Assembly: GCA_000720845.1 (NCBI GenBank)
Contig: JODU01000006.1
Coordinates: 62,001-126,000, forward strand
DNA from: Kitasatospora aureofaciens
GTDB lineage: Bacteria > Actinomycetota > Actinomycetes > Streptomycetales > Streptomycetaceae
Direction of reading: 5' to 3'
DNA: 64,000 nucleotides
How positions within the stretch are numbered: position 1 is the stretch's first letter; every line of letters starts with the position of its first letter. Below are positions 1 to 7,953 of this stretch, piece after piece. The notes beneath the pieces are model-generated. The model was not told the origin of the DNA. It saw only the letters and a list, made by a program, of their open reading frames with translations, and ran no database searches. The position numbers were made by a program, and so were the translations under genes.

Positions 1-422
1 ACCTCGGTTCCGCCCCCGTCGAGGGGGGTGAACCCGGTGACGCGGGCGTCGGTCGTGAGGGCGTCCGGTCCCAGCCGGTCGCGTACCGCGTCGACGAGGA
101 TCGACTGGAGGACCCCGCGGTGCAGGGCCAGTTGGGGCCAGTCGCAGTCACTCGCCCGGCCCCGGGGCTCGTGCCAGATCCGCTGCCCGAGATGGTTGTG
201 GTAGCTCAGCTCCGTCAGTTCGGTGCCGGCGTCCGCGACGCTTTCGGCCAGACCGAGGTCGGCCAGTTCCCGGACGGCGTTGGGCTGCACGTTCACTCCG
301 GCACCGAAGGGACGGATCTGCGGAACCGCCTCGAGTACGCGGACGTCGCGCAGTCCGACGGCGTGCAGACTCAGCGCCGCCACCAGGCCGCCGATGCCGG
401 CGCCGGCAATCACGATCTCCAT
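1..422 (-). CDS. FAD-dependent monooxygenase, N-terminal part (runs off the left edge)
   Basis: The first ~140 residues of a flavin-binding aromatic hydroxylase-like oxidoreductase are visible on the minus strand, reading leftwards from an ATG at 422. The N-terminus is a Rossmann dinucleotide-binding strand-turn-helix with GAGIGG at residues 7-12, followed by the E at the end of the second strand (VLEAVPQ) that binds the FAD ribose. The segment FGAGVNVQPNAVRELADLG is typical of the salicylate hydroxylase/PheA/TetX group. The substrate cannot be told because the C-terminal two thirds lie outside the window. It is divergent from the AraC regulator at 576, which may control it. Assignment to the flavoprotein family is firm; the substrate is unknown. 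Confidence 0.8.
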   Translation of the reverse strand, partial: MEIVIAGAGIGGLVAALSLHAVGLRDVRVLEAVPQIRPFGAGVNVQPNAVRELADLGLAESVADAGTELTELSYHNHLGQRIWHEPRGRASDCDWPQLALHRGVLQSILVDAVRDRLGPDALTTDARVTGFTPLDGGGTE

Positions 423-495
423 GGAACGAGCCCCCCGGTAACTCCACCCCGTGTGAGCCGGCCAGAAGCACGGCACGGCTCGGCTCTCATCGTTC

Positions 496-524
496 TTGCC
501 GGTATGGCTACGATCAACTAGTCA
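496..524 (+). promoter_or_regulatory. Candidate promoter of the AraC gene
   Basis: In the 153-bp divergent intergenic region, TTGCCG at 496-501 and TAGTCA at 519-524 are separated by 17 bp, 52 bp upstream of the GTG start at 576. The -35 matches the housekeeping consensus in 4 of 6 bases and the -10 is weak, so this is only a candidate. The surrounding 35 bases are unusually AT-rich for this genome. Confidence 0.3.
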
Positions 525-575
525 TAAGCCGAATACGTTTAACGATCGTCCGGAATGCCGTCGAAGGAGTGGTCC

Positions 576-1532
576 GTGAACGACGACGTGCTGAGCGAGG
601 TACTGCGCCCGCTGTGGCTGACCGATGTGTTCCACAGCACCTGGCGGGCCGGCGGGCAGTGGGGGGTCGAGGGGCACGACGACAGCTGTGCGATTGTTCA
701 CTACATGGTCGACGGTGGCTGTGTCATCTCCTTCCACGACGACTCCGAGCCCGTGTCGCTGAGCGAGGGGGATCTGGCGGTCTTCCCGCACGGCACCGCC
801 CACACCTTCGCCGCCGAGACGGGTGCCGCGGTCACGCCGTTGTCCACACTGCTGCCGCACTGCCCGCCGGGCAGGTCGGGGGTCGTCACCGTCGGCAGTC
901 CGCCGTACACGACGCAGATGCTCTGTGCGAGCCTGCGCTACTGCGCGATCGGGGAACCGGTCCTGTACTCGGCGCTGCCCCGGCTCATCGTGATCCGGCA
1001 GCGCTTCCTGCGGGGCGAGTCGCTGCTGGTGCGCACGCTGGAGTCGCTGCCCTCGGAGGTCGGGCGTACGGCTCCCGGTTCCCGGCTGGTCACGCTGCGG
1101 GCGTTCGAGACGGTCTTCATCCTGTCCCTGCGGATCGCGATGGAGCAGCTGGCGGACGAGTCACCCGCGCTTCAGGCACTGCACCATCCGGGCATCAGCA
1201 AGGCGCTGATGGCGATCCACGGCTCGTACCACAAGCCGTGGACGGTGGAGGCGCTCGCCCGCGAGGCGGGCCTGTCCCGCTCGGTGTTCGCCCAGTTGTT
1301 CCGGGAGCTGGTCGGTCAGCCACCCATGCGGCACCTGACACTGCGCCGGCTCCAGGAGGCCAGACGGCAGCTCGCGGAGACCTCCGTGCCGCTCCAGGAG
1401 ATCGCCCGGCTCATCGGCTACGGCAGTCAGGTGGGATTCCACCTCGCGTTCCGCAAGGAGTACGGGATGACGCCCGGCGAGTACCGGAGCAGGAACAAGA
1501 CCGGTCCCGCCCCGGTGCCCGTCACGACGTGA
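576..1532 (+). CDS. AraC-family transcriptional regulator with cupin sensor domain
   Basis: A 318-residue activator/repressor of the AraC/XylS type. Residues ~10-180 form a cupin-like ligand-binding domain of the AraC_binding_2/Cupin_6 type (HYMVDGGCVISFHDD, then an acidic, proline-poor beta region). The last ~100 residues carry the double helix-turn-helix: WTVEALAREAGLSRSVFAQLF for the first and LQEIARLIGYGSQVGFHLAF for the second, ending with the family signature GMTPGEYR. GTG 576 is preferred because GAAGGAG lies 6 bp upstream; an in-frame ATG at 555 has no such site. It is transcribed away from the flavin monooxygenase at the left edge, a common regulator-target arrangement, so that gene is the likely target (inference). 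Ligand unknown. Confidence 0.85.
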   Translation: MNDDVLSEVLRPLWLTDVFHSTWRAGGQWGVEGHDDSCAIVHYMVDGGCVISFHDDSEPVSLSEGDLAVFPHGTAHTFAAETGAAVTPLSTLLPHCPPGRSGVVTVGSPPYTTQMLCASLRYCAIGEPVLYSALPRLIVIRQRFLRGESLLVRTLESLPSEVGRTAPGSRLVTLRAFETVFILSLRIAMEQLADESPALQALHHPGISKALMAIHGSYHKPWTVEALAREAGLSRSVFAQLFRELVGQPPMRHLTLRRLQEARRQLAETSVPLQEIARLIGYGSQVGFHLAFRKEYGMTPGEYRSRNKTGPAPVPVTT

Positions 1533-1551
1533 GGACCACCGGGGCGGGACC
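1503..1551. terminator. Bidirectional terminator hairpin between convergent genes
   Basis: A perfect 15-bp inverted repeat (1503-1517 with 1537-1551, stem GGTCCCGCCCCGGTG) encloses the stop codon of the AraC gene in its loop and ends 4 bp before the stop of the convergent DUF4190 gene. It lacks a T-run, as is usual in this genus. Its placement between two converging stops supports a shared terminator. Confidence 0.75.
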
Positions 1552-1555
1552 GGGC

Positions 1556-2005
1556 TCAGGCCACGCTCATCAGGCTGGCGAAGGCGAGGAAGCCGAGCAG
1601 CGGCAGGATCACGGTGGCCGTGATGCCGAGCACGAGACCGGCGGTCGCGGAGCCCTTGTTGGTGGCCTCGCCCCGGTTGGCCCTTCCTCGGCCGATCGCG
1701 CCGAAGATGATCCCGAGGATGCCCAGGATGACGCCGAAGAACCAGAGGAAGAAGGTCAGGCTGCACACCACGCCGATGATGCCCAGCACCAGTCCGGAGG
1801 TCCCCATGCCGTTGCTCGGCTGCATCGGCATGCCGTAGCCCGGCCCCTGCGGGTAGCCCACCGGCGGGGCGGCCGGGTACGAGGGCCCCTGGTTCGGATA
1901 GCCGTACCCGGGCGCGGACTGCGGGTACGCGTAGCCCCCCGCGGGCGGCTGCCCCGGCTGCGGCGGCGGCCCGTAGTCCCCGGGTCCTGGATTGGAGTAC
2001 GACAT
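1556..2005 (-). CDS. DUF4190 domain membrane protein
   Basis: A 149-residue protein with a cytoplasmic-looking, Pro/Gly/Tyr-rich N-terminal half (repeats of GYxYP and PPQPGQPP type) and two hydrophobic segments typical of DUF4190: a first helix around GLVLGIIGVVCSLTFFLWFFGVILGILGI split by a short turn, then an ATAGLVLGITATVILPLLGFLAF helix, with the intervening IGRGRANRGEATNK loop. ATG 2005 is chosen since GGGGAGAG lies just upstream; a longer frame to 2047 has no ribosome-binding site. The next gene encodes a paralogue, so the pair looks like an old tandem duplication. Function of the family is not established; a membrane structural role is possible. Domain call firm, role unknown. Confidence 0.75.
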   Translation of the reverse strand: MSYSNPGPGDYGPPPQPGQPPAGGYAYPQSAPGYGYPNQGPSYPAAPPVGYPQGPGYGMPMQPSNGMGTSGLVLGIIGVVCSLTFFLWFFGVILGILGIIFGAIGRGRANRGEATNKGSATAGLVLGITATVILPLLGFLAFASLMSVA

Positions 2006-2062
2006 GAACTGCTCTCCCCTCGTTGGCGCATGACATCGTAGAGGCAACCTGCGGGGACGAAC

Positions 2063-2734
2063 TCAGCTTTCCGCGGTGACGGAGACCGGCACGGGGCGCG
2101 AGGAGCCGTAGTAGGGGTCGTCGTAGTCCGATTCCTCGTTGATCGCGGCGGTGATCCCGATGGCGATCAGCACGATCACGGCGACACCGAGCACGATGCC
2201 GACGATGCCCATGACGAACCCGGCCTGCGCCTGCCCGTGGTTGTTCGCCAGGCCGCTCTCCGCCTTCCGGCGGCCCTTGATGCCGAAGACCACGGCGAGG
2301 ACGCCCAGCACCACCGAGACCACGCCGTACAGGCAGAACAGCGCGCAGGCGAGGATGCCCAGCACCATGGACGCGGTGCCGAGCCCGTTCTGCGGGGGCA
2401 TCTGCATGCCGGGCCAGCCGTAGCCCTGACCGTATCCGGGGTAGCCGTAACCGCCCGGGACACCGGCGCCGCCGGGCGCGAGGGGCGGAGGGGGCACCGC
2501 GGAGTCGGGGCCGGTGAACCCGGCGCCGGGCATCGACGCGACCGTGGCCTGGTCGTGCACGCCCGGCGGCGGCTGCCAGGGCGGCGGCGCGTCGGAGGCG
2601 GGCGGCTGGGAGGGCGGGGGCGGCTGCTGCGGCTGCCCGGCACCGCCCTTGTCCAGGGACGGACCGCTCTGAGGCGGCGCCCAGGGGTCGTGGCCACCGG
2701 AGGATTCCCCCTCCGGCCGTATCGCGTCCGTCAT
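2063..2734 (-). CDS. DUF4190 domain membrane protein (paralogue)
   Basis: About 223 residues, with a long disordered Pro/Gln/Gly-rich N-terminus (~125 residues) and a C-terminal DUF4190 unit: two transmembrane helices (ASMVLGILACALFCLYGVVS and AQAGFVMGIVGIVLGVAVIV) separated by the basic loop FGIKGRRKAESGLANN. A short Asp/Tyr/Ser tail follows. The start at 2734 has a purine-rich site upstream (GGGGGACAGG); an ATG at 2767 is the alternative. It lies directly upstream of the shorter DUF4190 gene in the same direction with a 57-bp gap, so both are probably co-transcribed. Divergent from the deaminase gene at 2890. Biochemical role unknown. Confidence 0.75.
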   Translation of the reverse strand: MTDAIRPEGESSGGHDPWAPPQSGPSLDKGGAGQPQQPPPPSQPPASDAPPPWQPPPGVHDQATVASMPGAGFTGPDSAVPPPPLAPGGAGVPGGYGYPGYGQGYGWPGMQMPPQNGLGTASMVLGILACALFCLYGVVSVVLGVLAVVFGIKGRRKAESGLANNHGQAQAGFVMGIVGIVLGVAVIVLIAIGITAAINEESDYDDPYYGSSRPVPVSVTAES

Positions 2735-2889
2735 GTCCTGTCCCCCCGGGTCGTTCGTGCCCGCCATGCTACGGTCCCGGGCCGCCGGGCGTGAGACCGG
2801 CCTACGATGATCCCCGAACGACCGATCAGCCGATCACCCGTGCCCCACCGCCGCCCCGCGGTCCGGGGCGCCGCCCCGGGGAGGAACCC

Positions 2890-3951
2890 TTGACCGAGCA
2901 CCTCGTCGACCCCGACGTCCCGCGCGACCTGCACGCCTTCATCGCCGGACTGCCGAAGGCCGAACTGCACGTCCACCACGTCGGCTCCGCCTCCCCACGC
3001 ATCGTCTCCGAACTGGCCGCGCGACACCCCGACTCGAAGGTCCCCACCGACCCCGAGGCCCTGGCCGACTACTTCACGTTCACGGACTTCGCGCACTTCA
3101 TCGACGTGTACCTGTCCGTCGTCGACCTGGTCCGCACCCCGGAGGACGTCCGGCTGCTGACCTACGAGGTGGCCCGGGACATGGCCCGCCAGCAGGTGCG
3201 GTACGCGGAGCTGACCATCACGCCGTTCTCCTCCACCCGGCGCGGCATCGACGAGGGCGCCTTCATGGACGCGATCGAGGACGCGCGCAAGGCGGCCGAG
3301 GCCGAGTTCGGGACCCAACTGCGCTGGTGCTTCGACATCCCCGGGGAGGCCGGTCTGGAGTCCGCCGAGGAGACGGCGCGGCTGGCCACCGACGACCGGC
3401 TGCGCCCGGAGGGCCTGGTCTCCTTCGGGCTCGGCGGACCCGAGATCGGGGTGGCCCGCCCGCAGTTCAAGCCGTACTTCGACCGGGCGATCGCCGCGGG
3501 ACTGCACTCGGTGCCGCACGCGGGCGAGACGACCGGTCCGCAGACCGTGTGGGACGCCCTCACCGACCTGCGCGCCGAACGCATCGGGCACGGCACCAGT
3601 TCCGCCCAGGACCCGGAGCTGCTCGCCCACCTCGCCGAACGGCGCATCCCGCTGGAGGTGTGCCCGACCTCGAACATCGCCACCCGCGCGGTGCGCACCC
3701 TGGACGAGCACCCGATCAAGGAGTTCGTGCGCGCCGGGGTCCTGGTCACGGTCAACTCCGACGACCCGCCGATGTTCGGCACCGACCTCAACAACGAGTA
3801 CGCCGTCGCCGCCCGGCTCCTCGGCCTCGACGAGCGCGGCCTGGCCGACCTGGCGAAGAACGGGGTCGAGGCCTCCTTCCTCGACGCGCCGGGCAAGGCC
3901 CGGATCGCCGACGAGATCGACACGTACACCGCCGACTGGCTCGCCTCCTGA
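2890..3951 (+). CDS. Adenosine deaminase family; possibly aminodeoxyfutalosine deaminase
   Basis: A metal-dependent deaminase of the amidohydrolase superfamily, ~353 residues. Visible ligands and catalytic residues: the HxH metal pair in KAELHVHHVGS near the N-terminus, HAGE (metal His and catalytic Glu), RIGHGTS, LEVCPTSN and the metal Asp in VTVNSDDPPMFGT. These motifs fit adenosine deaminase and the closely related 6-aminodeoxyfutalosine deaminase of the futalosine menaquinone pathway, which streptomycetes use; sequence reading alone does not separate the two. TTG 2890 is chosen because GGGGAGGA lies 5 bp before it; an ATG at 2791 would add 33 Pro/Arg-rich residues. The glycerophosphodiesterase gene follows after 14 bp, suggesting one transcript. 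Confidence 0.85.
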   Translation: MTEHLVDPDVPRDLHAFIAGLPKAELHVHHVGSASPRIVSELAARHPDSKVPTDPEALADYFTFTDFAHFIDVYLSVVDLVRTPEDVRLLTYEVARDMARQQVRYAELTITPFSSTRRGIDEGAFMDAIEDARKAAEAEFGTQLRWCFDIPGEAGLESAEETARLATDDRLRPEGLVSFGLGGPEIGVARPQFKPYFDRAIAAGLHSVPHAGETTGPQTVWDALTDLRAERIGHGTSSAQDPELLAHLAERRIPLEVCPTSNIATRAVRTLDEHPIKEFVRAGVLVTVNSDDPPMFGTDLNNEYAVAARLLGLDERGLADLAKNGVEASFLDAPGKARIADEIDTYTADWLAS

Positions 3952-3965
3952 GAGTTGCCGCCCCC

Positions 3966-4706
3966 ATGGACACCCCGCGCCCCCTGACCGCCGTCGCCCA
4001 CCGCGGCGACCCCTACCGACACCGCGAGAACACGATCGACTCGCTGCGTTCCGCCCTGGACCGCGGCGCCGACGCGGTCGAGACCGATGTGCGCCTCACC
4101 CGGGACGGCGTGCCGGTGCTGCTGCACGACGAGACGCTGAAGCGGCTGTGGGAGCACGACCGTCCGCTGCGCTCCCTGTCGGCCGAGGAGGTGCGCGGGC
4201 TGACGGCGGGCAGGGTGCCGACGCTGGCCGAGGCGCTGGCCGCGACCGACGGCAGCCGGCTGATGCTGGACCTGCCGGGCGGTCCGGGCGAGCGGGCCGT
4301 GCGGCGCATCGTGGACGTGGTCCGCGAGTGCGGGGCGCGGGACCGGGTGTACTACACCGCGGGTGCAGCCGCGATGCTCGCCGTGCGGGCCGCCGACCCC
4401 GCCGCCGAGATCGCCATGACCTGGACCACGGCCGCCCCGCCCCGGCCCGCGCTGCTGGCGGCGGTGCGGCCGCGGTGGCTCAACTACCGCTTCGGTCTGG
4501 TGCACCGGGCCCTGGCCGACCGCGTCCACGCCGACGGGCTGCTGCTGTCCGTGTGGACCCCGGACACCCGTCGCACCATGCGCCGCCTGCGCGCCCTGGG
4601 CGTCGACTCCATCACCACCAACCGCATCGACGTGCTGTGCGCGCTGCGCGACCGGGTCGCCGCACCGCCCGTAGGGGCGAACCCGGACAACCCCCGCACT
4701 CGGTAA
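3966..4706 (+). CDS. Glycerophosphodiester phosphodiesterase
   Basis: A 246-residue GDPD-family TIM barrel that hydrolyses glycerophosphodiesters to sn-glycerol-3-phosphate and an alcohol. The N-terminal AHRGDP motif gives the first catalytic HR pair, ENTIDSLRSALDRGADAVETDV supplies the metal-binding E-x-D, and HDETLKRLW contains the second catalytic His. The C-terminal strand LLLSVWTPDTRRTMRRLRALGVDSITTNRID is the standard ending of the barrel. No signal peptide is visible, so a cytoplasmic enzyme is expected. It follows the deaminase by 14 bp and is followed by a hairpin at 4717, so it likely ends a two-gene operon. Family assignment firm; physiological substrate open. Confidence 0.88.
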   Translation: MDTPRPLTAVAHRGDPYRHRENTIDSLRSALDRGADAVETDVRLTRDGVPVLLHDETLKRLWEHDRPLRSLSAEEVRGLTAGRVPTLAEALAATDGSRLMLDLPGGPGERAVRRIVDVVRECGARDRVYYTAGAAAMLAVRAADPAAEIAMTWTTAAPPRPALLAAVRPRWLNYRFGLVHRALADRVHADGLLLSVWTPDTRRTMRRLRALGVDSITTNRIDVLCALRDRVAAPPVGANPDNPRTR

Positions 4707-4716
4707 GGGAGTTCCC

Positions 4717-4745
4717 GGAGGCCCGGTCCGGGGTCCGGGCCCTCC
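4717..4745 (+). terminator. Hairpin after the glycerophosphodiesterase gene
   Basis: GGAGGCCCGG pairs with CCGGGCCCTCC with a single bulge and an 8-base loop, 10 bp after the TAA stop at 4706. No T-run follows. Placement suggests a terminator separating this operon from the serine hydrolase gene. Confidence 0.5.
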
Positions 4746-4822
4746 TCGGCGACGATACGGCGTGCCGGGCGGCGCGACGAGGATGATCGACGACCGTCCC
4801 GCCCCGGAACCTGGAGTCGTCG

Positions 4823-5980
4823 ATGCCGTCGATGCGTGTCCGTACCTCCTCCGTCCTCGCCGCCTCCCTGGTGCTCGCGCTGTCCGCCGGGCCGCTGGCG
4901 GCCCCCGCGTTCGCCGGGCCGCCCGCCGCGGCCACCGCCGAGCACCAGCCGGACGCCAAGGCGCTGCGCGCCGCCCTCGCCATGGTGCCGGACGAGGATG
5001 CCACGGCCGCTCTCGTGCGGGTGGGCGGCACCGACGGCACATGGCGCGGCAGCGCGGGCGTGCGCGACCTGGCCAGTGGCCGGCCCGCGCACCCGGACGC
5101 CCGCTTCCGGGCCGGTTCCGTCACGAAGGTCGTCACCGCGGCCACCGTCCTGCGGCTCGCCGCGCAGGACCGGGTCGACCTGGACGCGCCGGTGCAGCGC
5201 TACCTCCCCGACCTGTTCACGGCGGACTTCGACGAGCCGATCAGCGTCCGCCAGTTGCTCAACCACACCAGCGGCATCCAGGCGGGCGACGGACTCGGCG
5301 ACGACTTCGCCCAGTTGTACGCGCACCGCTTCGACACCCTCACCCCGCAGGAGGTCGCGGCGTCGGCGATCGCGAAGGGGCCGGAGTTCGAGCCGGGCGA
5401 GCGGCAGCACTACCTCAACATCAACTACACGATCCTCGGCCTGCTGATCGAGGAGGTGACGGGGCGCTCCTACGCCGCCGAGGCCACCGGCCTGGTCCTG
5501 CGCCCGGCCGGCATGCGGCACACGTACTTCCCGGGCACCGACCCGCGCATCCGGGGCCCGCACAACCGGGGGTACCAGACGGTGGAGCGGCCGGACGGGA
5601 CGACGAAGCTGCTCGACGTGACCGAGTGGAACCAGGCGGACCGCTGGGCGGCCGGTGACATGATCTCGACCACGGCCGACCTGGAACGCCTGCTCACCTC
5701 GCTCTTCCGGGGACGGATCGTGCCCGAGCCCCAGCTGGAGGAGATGTTCACGACGCCGCCGGGCCTGCCGGACGCGATCCTCAGCGCGGGTCTGGAGTAC
5801 CAGGAGGTCGACGGCGAGATCTTCTGGGGCAAGTCGGGCTCGCGCTACGGGTACAGCGCGCTATTTGGCGGCACCCGCGACCTGTCCCGCACCCTCGTCT
5901 GCTCGGTCAACGCCACGGACGCCAAGAGCGCGGAGCGGAATCCGGTGCTCGACGCGATCACCGCGGCCGCGCTGAAGTAG
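4823..5980 (+). CDS. Secreted serine hydrolase, beta-lactamase / D-Ala-D-Ala carboxypeptidase fold
   Basis: A 385-residue exported penicillin-recognising-type enzyme. It starts with a Sec signal peptide (basic MPSMRVR, hydrophobic core, cleavage after APAFA). The class C / Beta-lactamase Pfam fold is shown by the S-x-x-K active-site motif in FRAGSVTKVVTAAT, the Y-x-N motif in HYLNINYTILGLL and a KSG version of the third K-x-G box in FWGKSGSRYGY near the C-terminus. Such proteins act on D-amino-acid peptides or esters outside the membrane. ATG 4823 has CTGGAG 7 bp upstream. The gene stands alone between a hairpin at 4717 and the convergent HXXEE gene. Whether it has true DD-peptidase, esterase or peptidase activity cannot be read. 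Confidence 0.85.
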   Translation: MPSMRVRTSSVLAASLVLALSAGPLAAPAFAGPPAAATAEHQPDAKALRAALAMVPDEDATAALVRVGGTDGTWRGSAGVRDLASGRPAHPDARFRAGSVTKVVTAATVLRLAAQDRVDLDAPVQRYLPDLFTADFDEPISVRQLLNHTSGIQAGDGLGDDFAQLYAHRFDTLTPQEVAASAIAKGPEFEPGERQHYLNINYTILGLLIEEVTGRSYAAEATGLVLRPAGMRHTYFPGTDPRIRGPHNRGYQTVERPDGTTKLLDVTEWNQADRWAAGDMISTTADLERLLTSLFRGRIVPEPQLEEMFTTPPGLPDAILSAGLEYQEVDGEIFWGKSGSRYGYSALFGGTRDLSRTLVCSVNATDAKSAERNPVLDAITAAALK

Positions 5981-6004
5981 CCCGCGCCCGCCGGCGGCCG
6001 CCCG

Positions 6005-6556
6005 TCAGTGGCCCGGTCGGCCGCTCGTCAGCCGCCGCGCCACCCCGTGCGCCGCGACCGTCGCCGCGCCCGCGAAGCCGAGCCCCACGACGAGGTCGCG
6101 CGGGCGGGTGGCGCGCAGGACACCGGCGCGGCGCAGCCGGCGGCGGGCCCAGAGGGTGAACGGGACCACGATCAGCGGCGAGGTGGCCGCCCCGGGCGTG
6201 TAGCCGCGCACCAGCCCCGCCTGCGCGAGGTGGACGAGGCCGTGCAGGCCGAAGGCGTTGAGCGCACTCTGGTAGGCGGCCGAGCGGCCGCCGGTCAGCC
6301 GTCCCGCGACGGAGGCGGAGGCCACGACCGCGGCCATCGCGCCGACCGCCACCGCGAACTCCCGCCCGTCGACCGGCCCGGCCCGCCGCCACACGGCCTC
6401 CGGGACGGCCGGGTACCGCTCGCGCAGGGCGGGGAGGTTGCGCCGCCACCAGCCCGGCACGGTCGCCAGCTCTTCGAGGTCGTGCAGCGCCCAGGCGGCC
6501 AGCAGTCCCAGCGTGACCGCGCCCTCGCCCCGTTCATCACCCGATGAATTCATCAC
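6005..6556 (-). CDS. HXXEE domain membrane protein
   Basis: A 183-residue protein whose first predicted helix holds the family signature H-x-x-E-E (ALHDLEELATVPGWW, about residues 24-38), followed by several hydrophobic segments (AVAVGAMAAVVASASVAG, GLHGLVHLAQ, LIVVPFTLW, LVVGLGFAGAATVAA). This is the HXXEE integral membrane family, of unknown function, thought to be metal- or substrate-binding because of its conserved His/Glu pairs. The start is uncertain: GTG 6556 and ATG 6553 both lack a clear ribosome-binding site. It begins 12 bp after the stop of the PotD-like gene and may be co-transcribed with it. Confidence 0.7.
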   Translation of the reverse strand: MMNSSGDERGEGAVTLGLLAAWALHDLEELATVPGWWRRNLPALRERYPAVPEAVWRRAGPVDGREFAVAVGAMAAVVASASVAGRLTGGRSAAYQSALNAFGLHGLVHLAQAGLVRGYTPGAATSPLIVVPFTLWARRRLRRAGVLRATRPRDLVVGLGFAGAATVAAHGVARRLTSGRPGH

Positions 6557-6568
6557 ATGATCAGTCTG

Positions 6569-7768
6569 CTACACCCCGACGATCCCGTTCCACCGCTTCG
6601 CGAACTCGGCACGCTCCCCCGCCGAGATGTCCCGCGCGATGGCGAGCCGCTTGCGCATCGTGGCGTCCGGGAAGATCAGCGGGTCCTCGGCCAGTGCTGC
6701 GGTCTCCTCGTCGTCGGAGGAGGCGAGCACGTCCTGGGCGGCGGGGACCGGGCAGACGTAGTTGACCCAGGCGGCCAGCCCGGCGGCGACCTCGGGCCGG
6801 TAGTAGTGGTCGATCAGCCGCTCGGCGTTGGCCTTGTGGCGGGCCAGGTTGGGGATCATCAGGGACTCCGCCCACAGCTCGGCGCCCTCCTCCGGGACGA
6901 CGAACTCGATGTCCGGGTCGTCCGCCTGGAGCTGGATCACGTCACCGGAGTAGGCCTGGCAGGCGAGGACGTCGCCGCCGGAGAGGTCCTTGATGTAGTC
7001 GTTCCCGGTGAAGCGGCGGATCTGGCCCTTGGCGACCTGCTTCTCCACCTGGTCGCAGATCCGGTGGAAGTCGTCCGTCTTCCAGTCGGTGATGTCCACG
7101 CCGTTGCCCTGCATCAGCAGCGCGAAGGCCTCGTCCATCCCCGACAGCAGGGTGACCCGGCCCTTGAGGTCGGCCGCCCACAGGTCGGACACGTGCCGGA
7201 TCTCCCGGCCGAGCCTGCGGCGGTTGTAGGCGATGCCGGTGATGCCCGACTGCCAGGGCACGGTGAACCTCCGGCCGGGGTCGAAGGCGGGCGAGCGCAG
7301 CAGCGGGTCCAGGTACTCGGTGACGTTCGGCTGGTGGGAGCGGTCCATCTCCTGCACCCAGCCCAGGCGTACGAACCGCCCGCACATCCAGTCACTGATG
7401 ACGATCAGGTCGCGGTCGGTGGGCTGGTGGTTCATCAGGGACGGGCTGATCTTGCCGAAGAACTCGTCGTTGTCGTTGATCTCCTCGATGTAGTCGACGG
7501 AGATGCCCGTCTCCTGCTCGAACGCCTCCAGCGTGGGCCGCCGGCCGGGGTGGTCGTCGTCGGTGTCGATGTACAGCGGCCAGTTGGCCCAGGTCAGCCG
7601 CCGTTCGCCGGCGGACCGGTCGGTCGCGGCCCGGTCGCCCGGCGCGACGTACGCGGCAGGGACCCCGCAGCCGGCCAGGGCGCCGAGCGCGCCGAGCGCG
7701 GCGGAACCGCCCAGGCCGCGCAGCAGGGTACGACGGGACAGCGAGGGCGTCTTCGGGAGCAGGGGCAT
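6569..7768 (-). CDS. Polyamine ABC transporter substrate-binding lipoprotein (PotD-like)
   Basis: A ~400-residue periplasmic-binding-type protein of the spermidine/putrescine group. The N-terminus has a twin-arginine pair (SLSRRTLLRG), a hydrophobic stretch and a lipobox ending in LAGC, so it is probably exported by Tat and lipid-anchored. Family signatures are LTWANWPLYID, FEQETGISVDYIEEINDNDEFFGKI, DLIVISDWMCGRFVRLGWVQ, TVPWQSGITGIAYN and AYSGDVIQLQADDPDIEFVVPEEGAELWAES (read in parts), all typical of PotD/PotF. No permease or ATPase gene is next to it. It sits beside a putrescine-type aminotransferase/aldehyde dehydrogenase cluster, so putrescine or a related polyamine is the likely ligand. 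Start at ATG 7768 places the Tat motif correctly; 7804 is the longer option. Confidence 0.85.
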   Translation of the reverse strand: MPLLPKTPSLSRRTLLRGLGGSAALGALGALAGCGVPAAYVAPGDRAATDRSAGERRLTWANWPLYIDTDDDHPGRRPTLEAFEQETGISVDYIEEINDNDEFFGKISPSLMNHQPTDRDLIVISDWMCGRFVRLGWVQEMDRSHQPNVTEYLDPLLRSPAFDPGRRFTVPWQSGITGIAYNRRRLGREIRHVSDLWAADLKGRVTLLSGMDEAFALLMQGNGVDITDWKTDDFHRICDQVEKQVAKGQIRRFTGNDYIKDLSGGDVLACQAYSGDVIQLQADDPDIEFVVPEEGAELWAESLMIPNLARHKANAERLIDHYYRPEVAAGLAAWVNYVCPVPAAQDVLASSDDEETAALAEDPLIFPDATMRKRLAIARDISAGERAEFAKRWNGIVGV

Positions 7769-7877
7769 GGCACGAGGATCCCCGTCCCGCGCCCACCGGG
7801 ACAATCGACGCTGCGTCGAGCGGGCCCGGCCAGGCCCGACACCCTGTCGAGCGCGCGGAGTTCACCCCCGCACGCAC

Positions 7878-7921
7878 CGCGGCCCCGGACGGAGGCCTTC
7901 TGCCTCGCGTCCGGGGCCGCG
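7878..7921 (-). terminator. Terminator of the aldehyde dehydrogenase gene
   Basis: A perfect 14-bp stem (CGCGGCCCCGGACG with its complement at 7908-7921) continues after a bulge into a second GAGGC/GCCTC stem with a CTTCT loop. It begins 33 bp after the stop at 7954 and precedes the PotD-like gene. Strong rho-independent-like structure without a T-run. Confidence 0.75.
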
Positions 7922-7953
7922 CACACCGCCTGCGGTCCGCGCACCGCCCGCGG

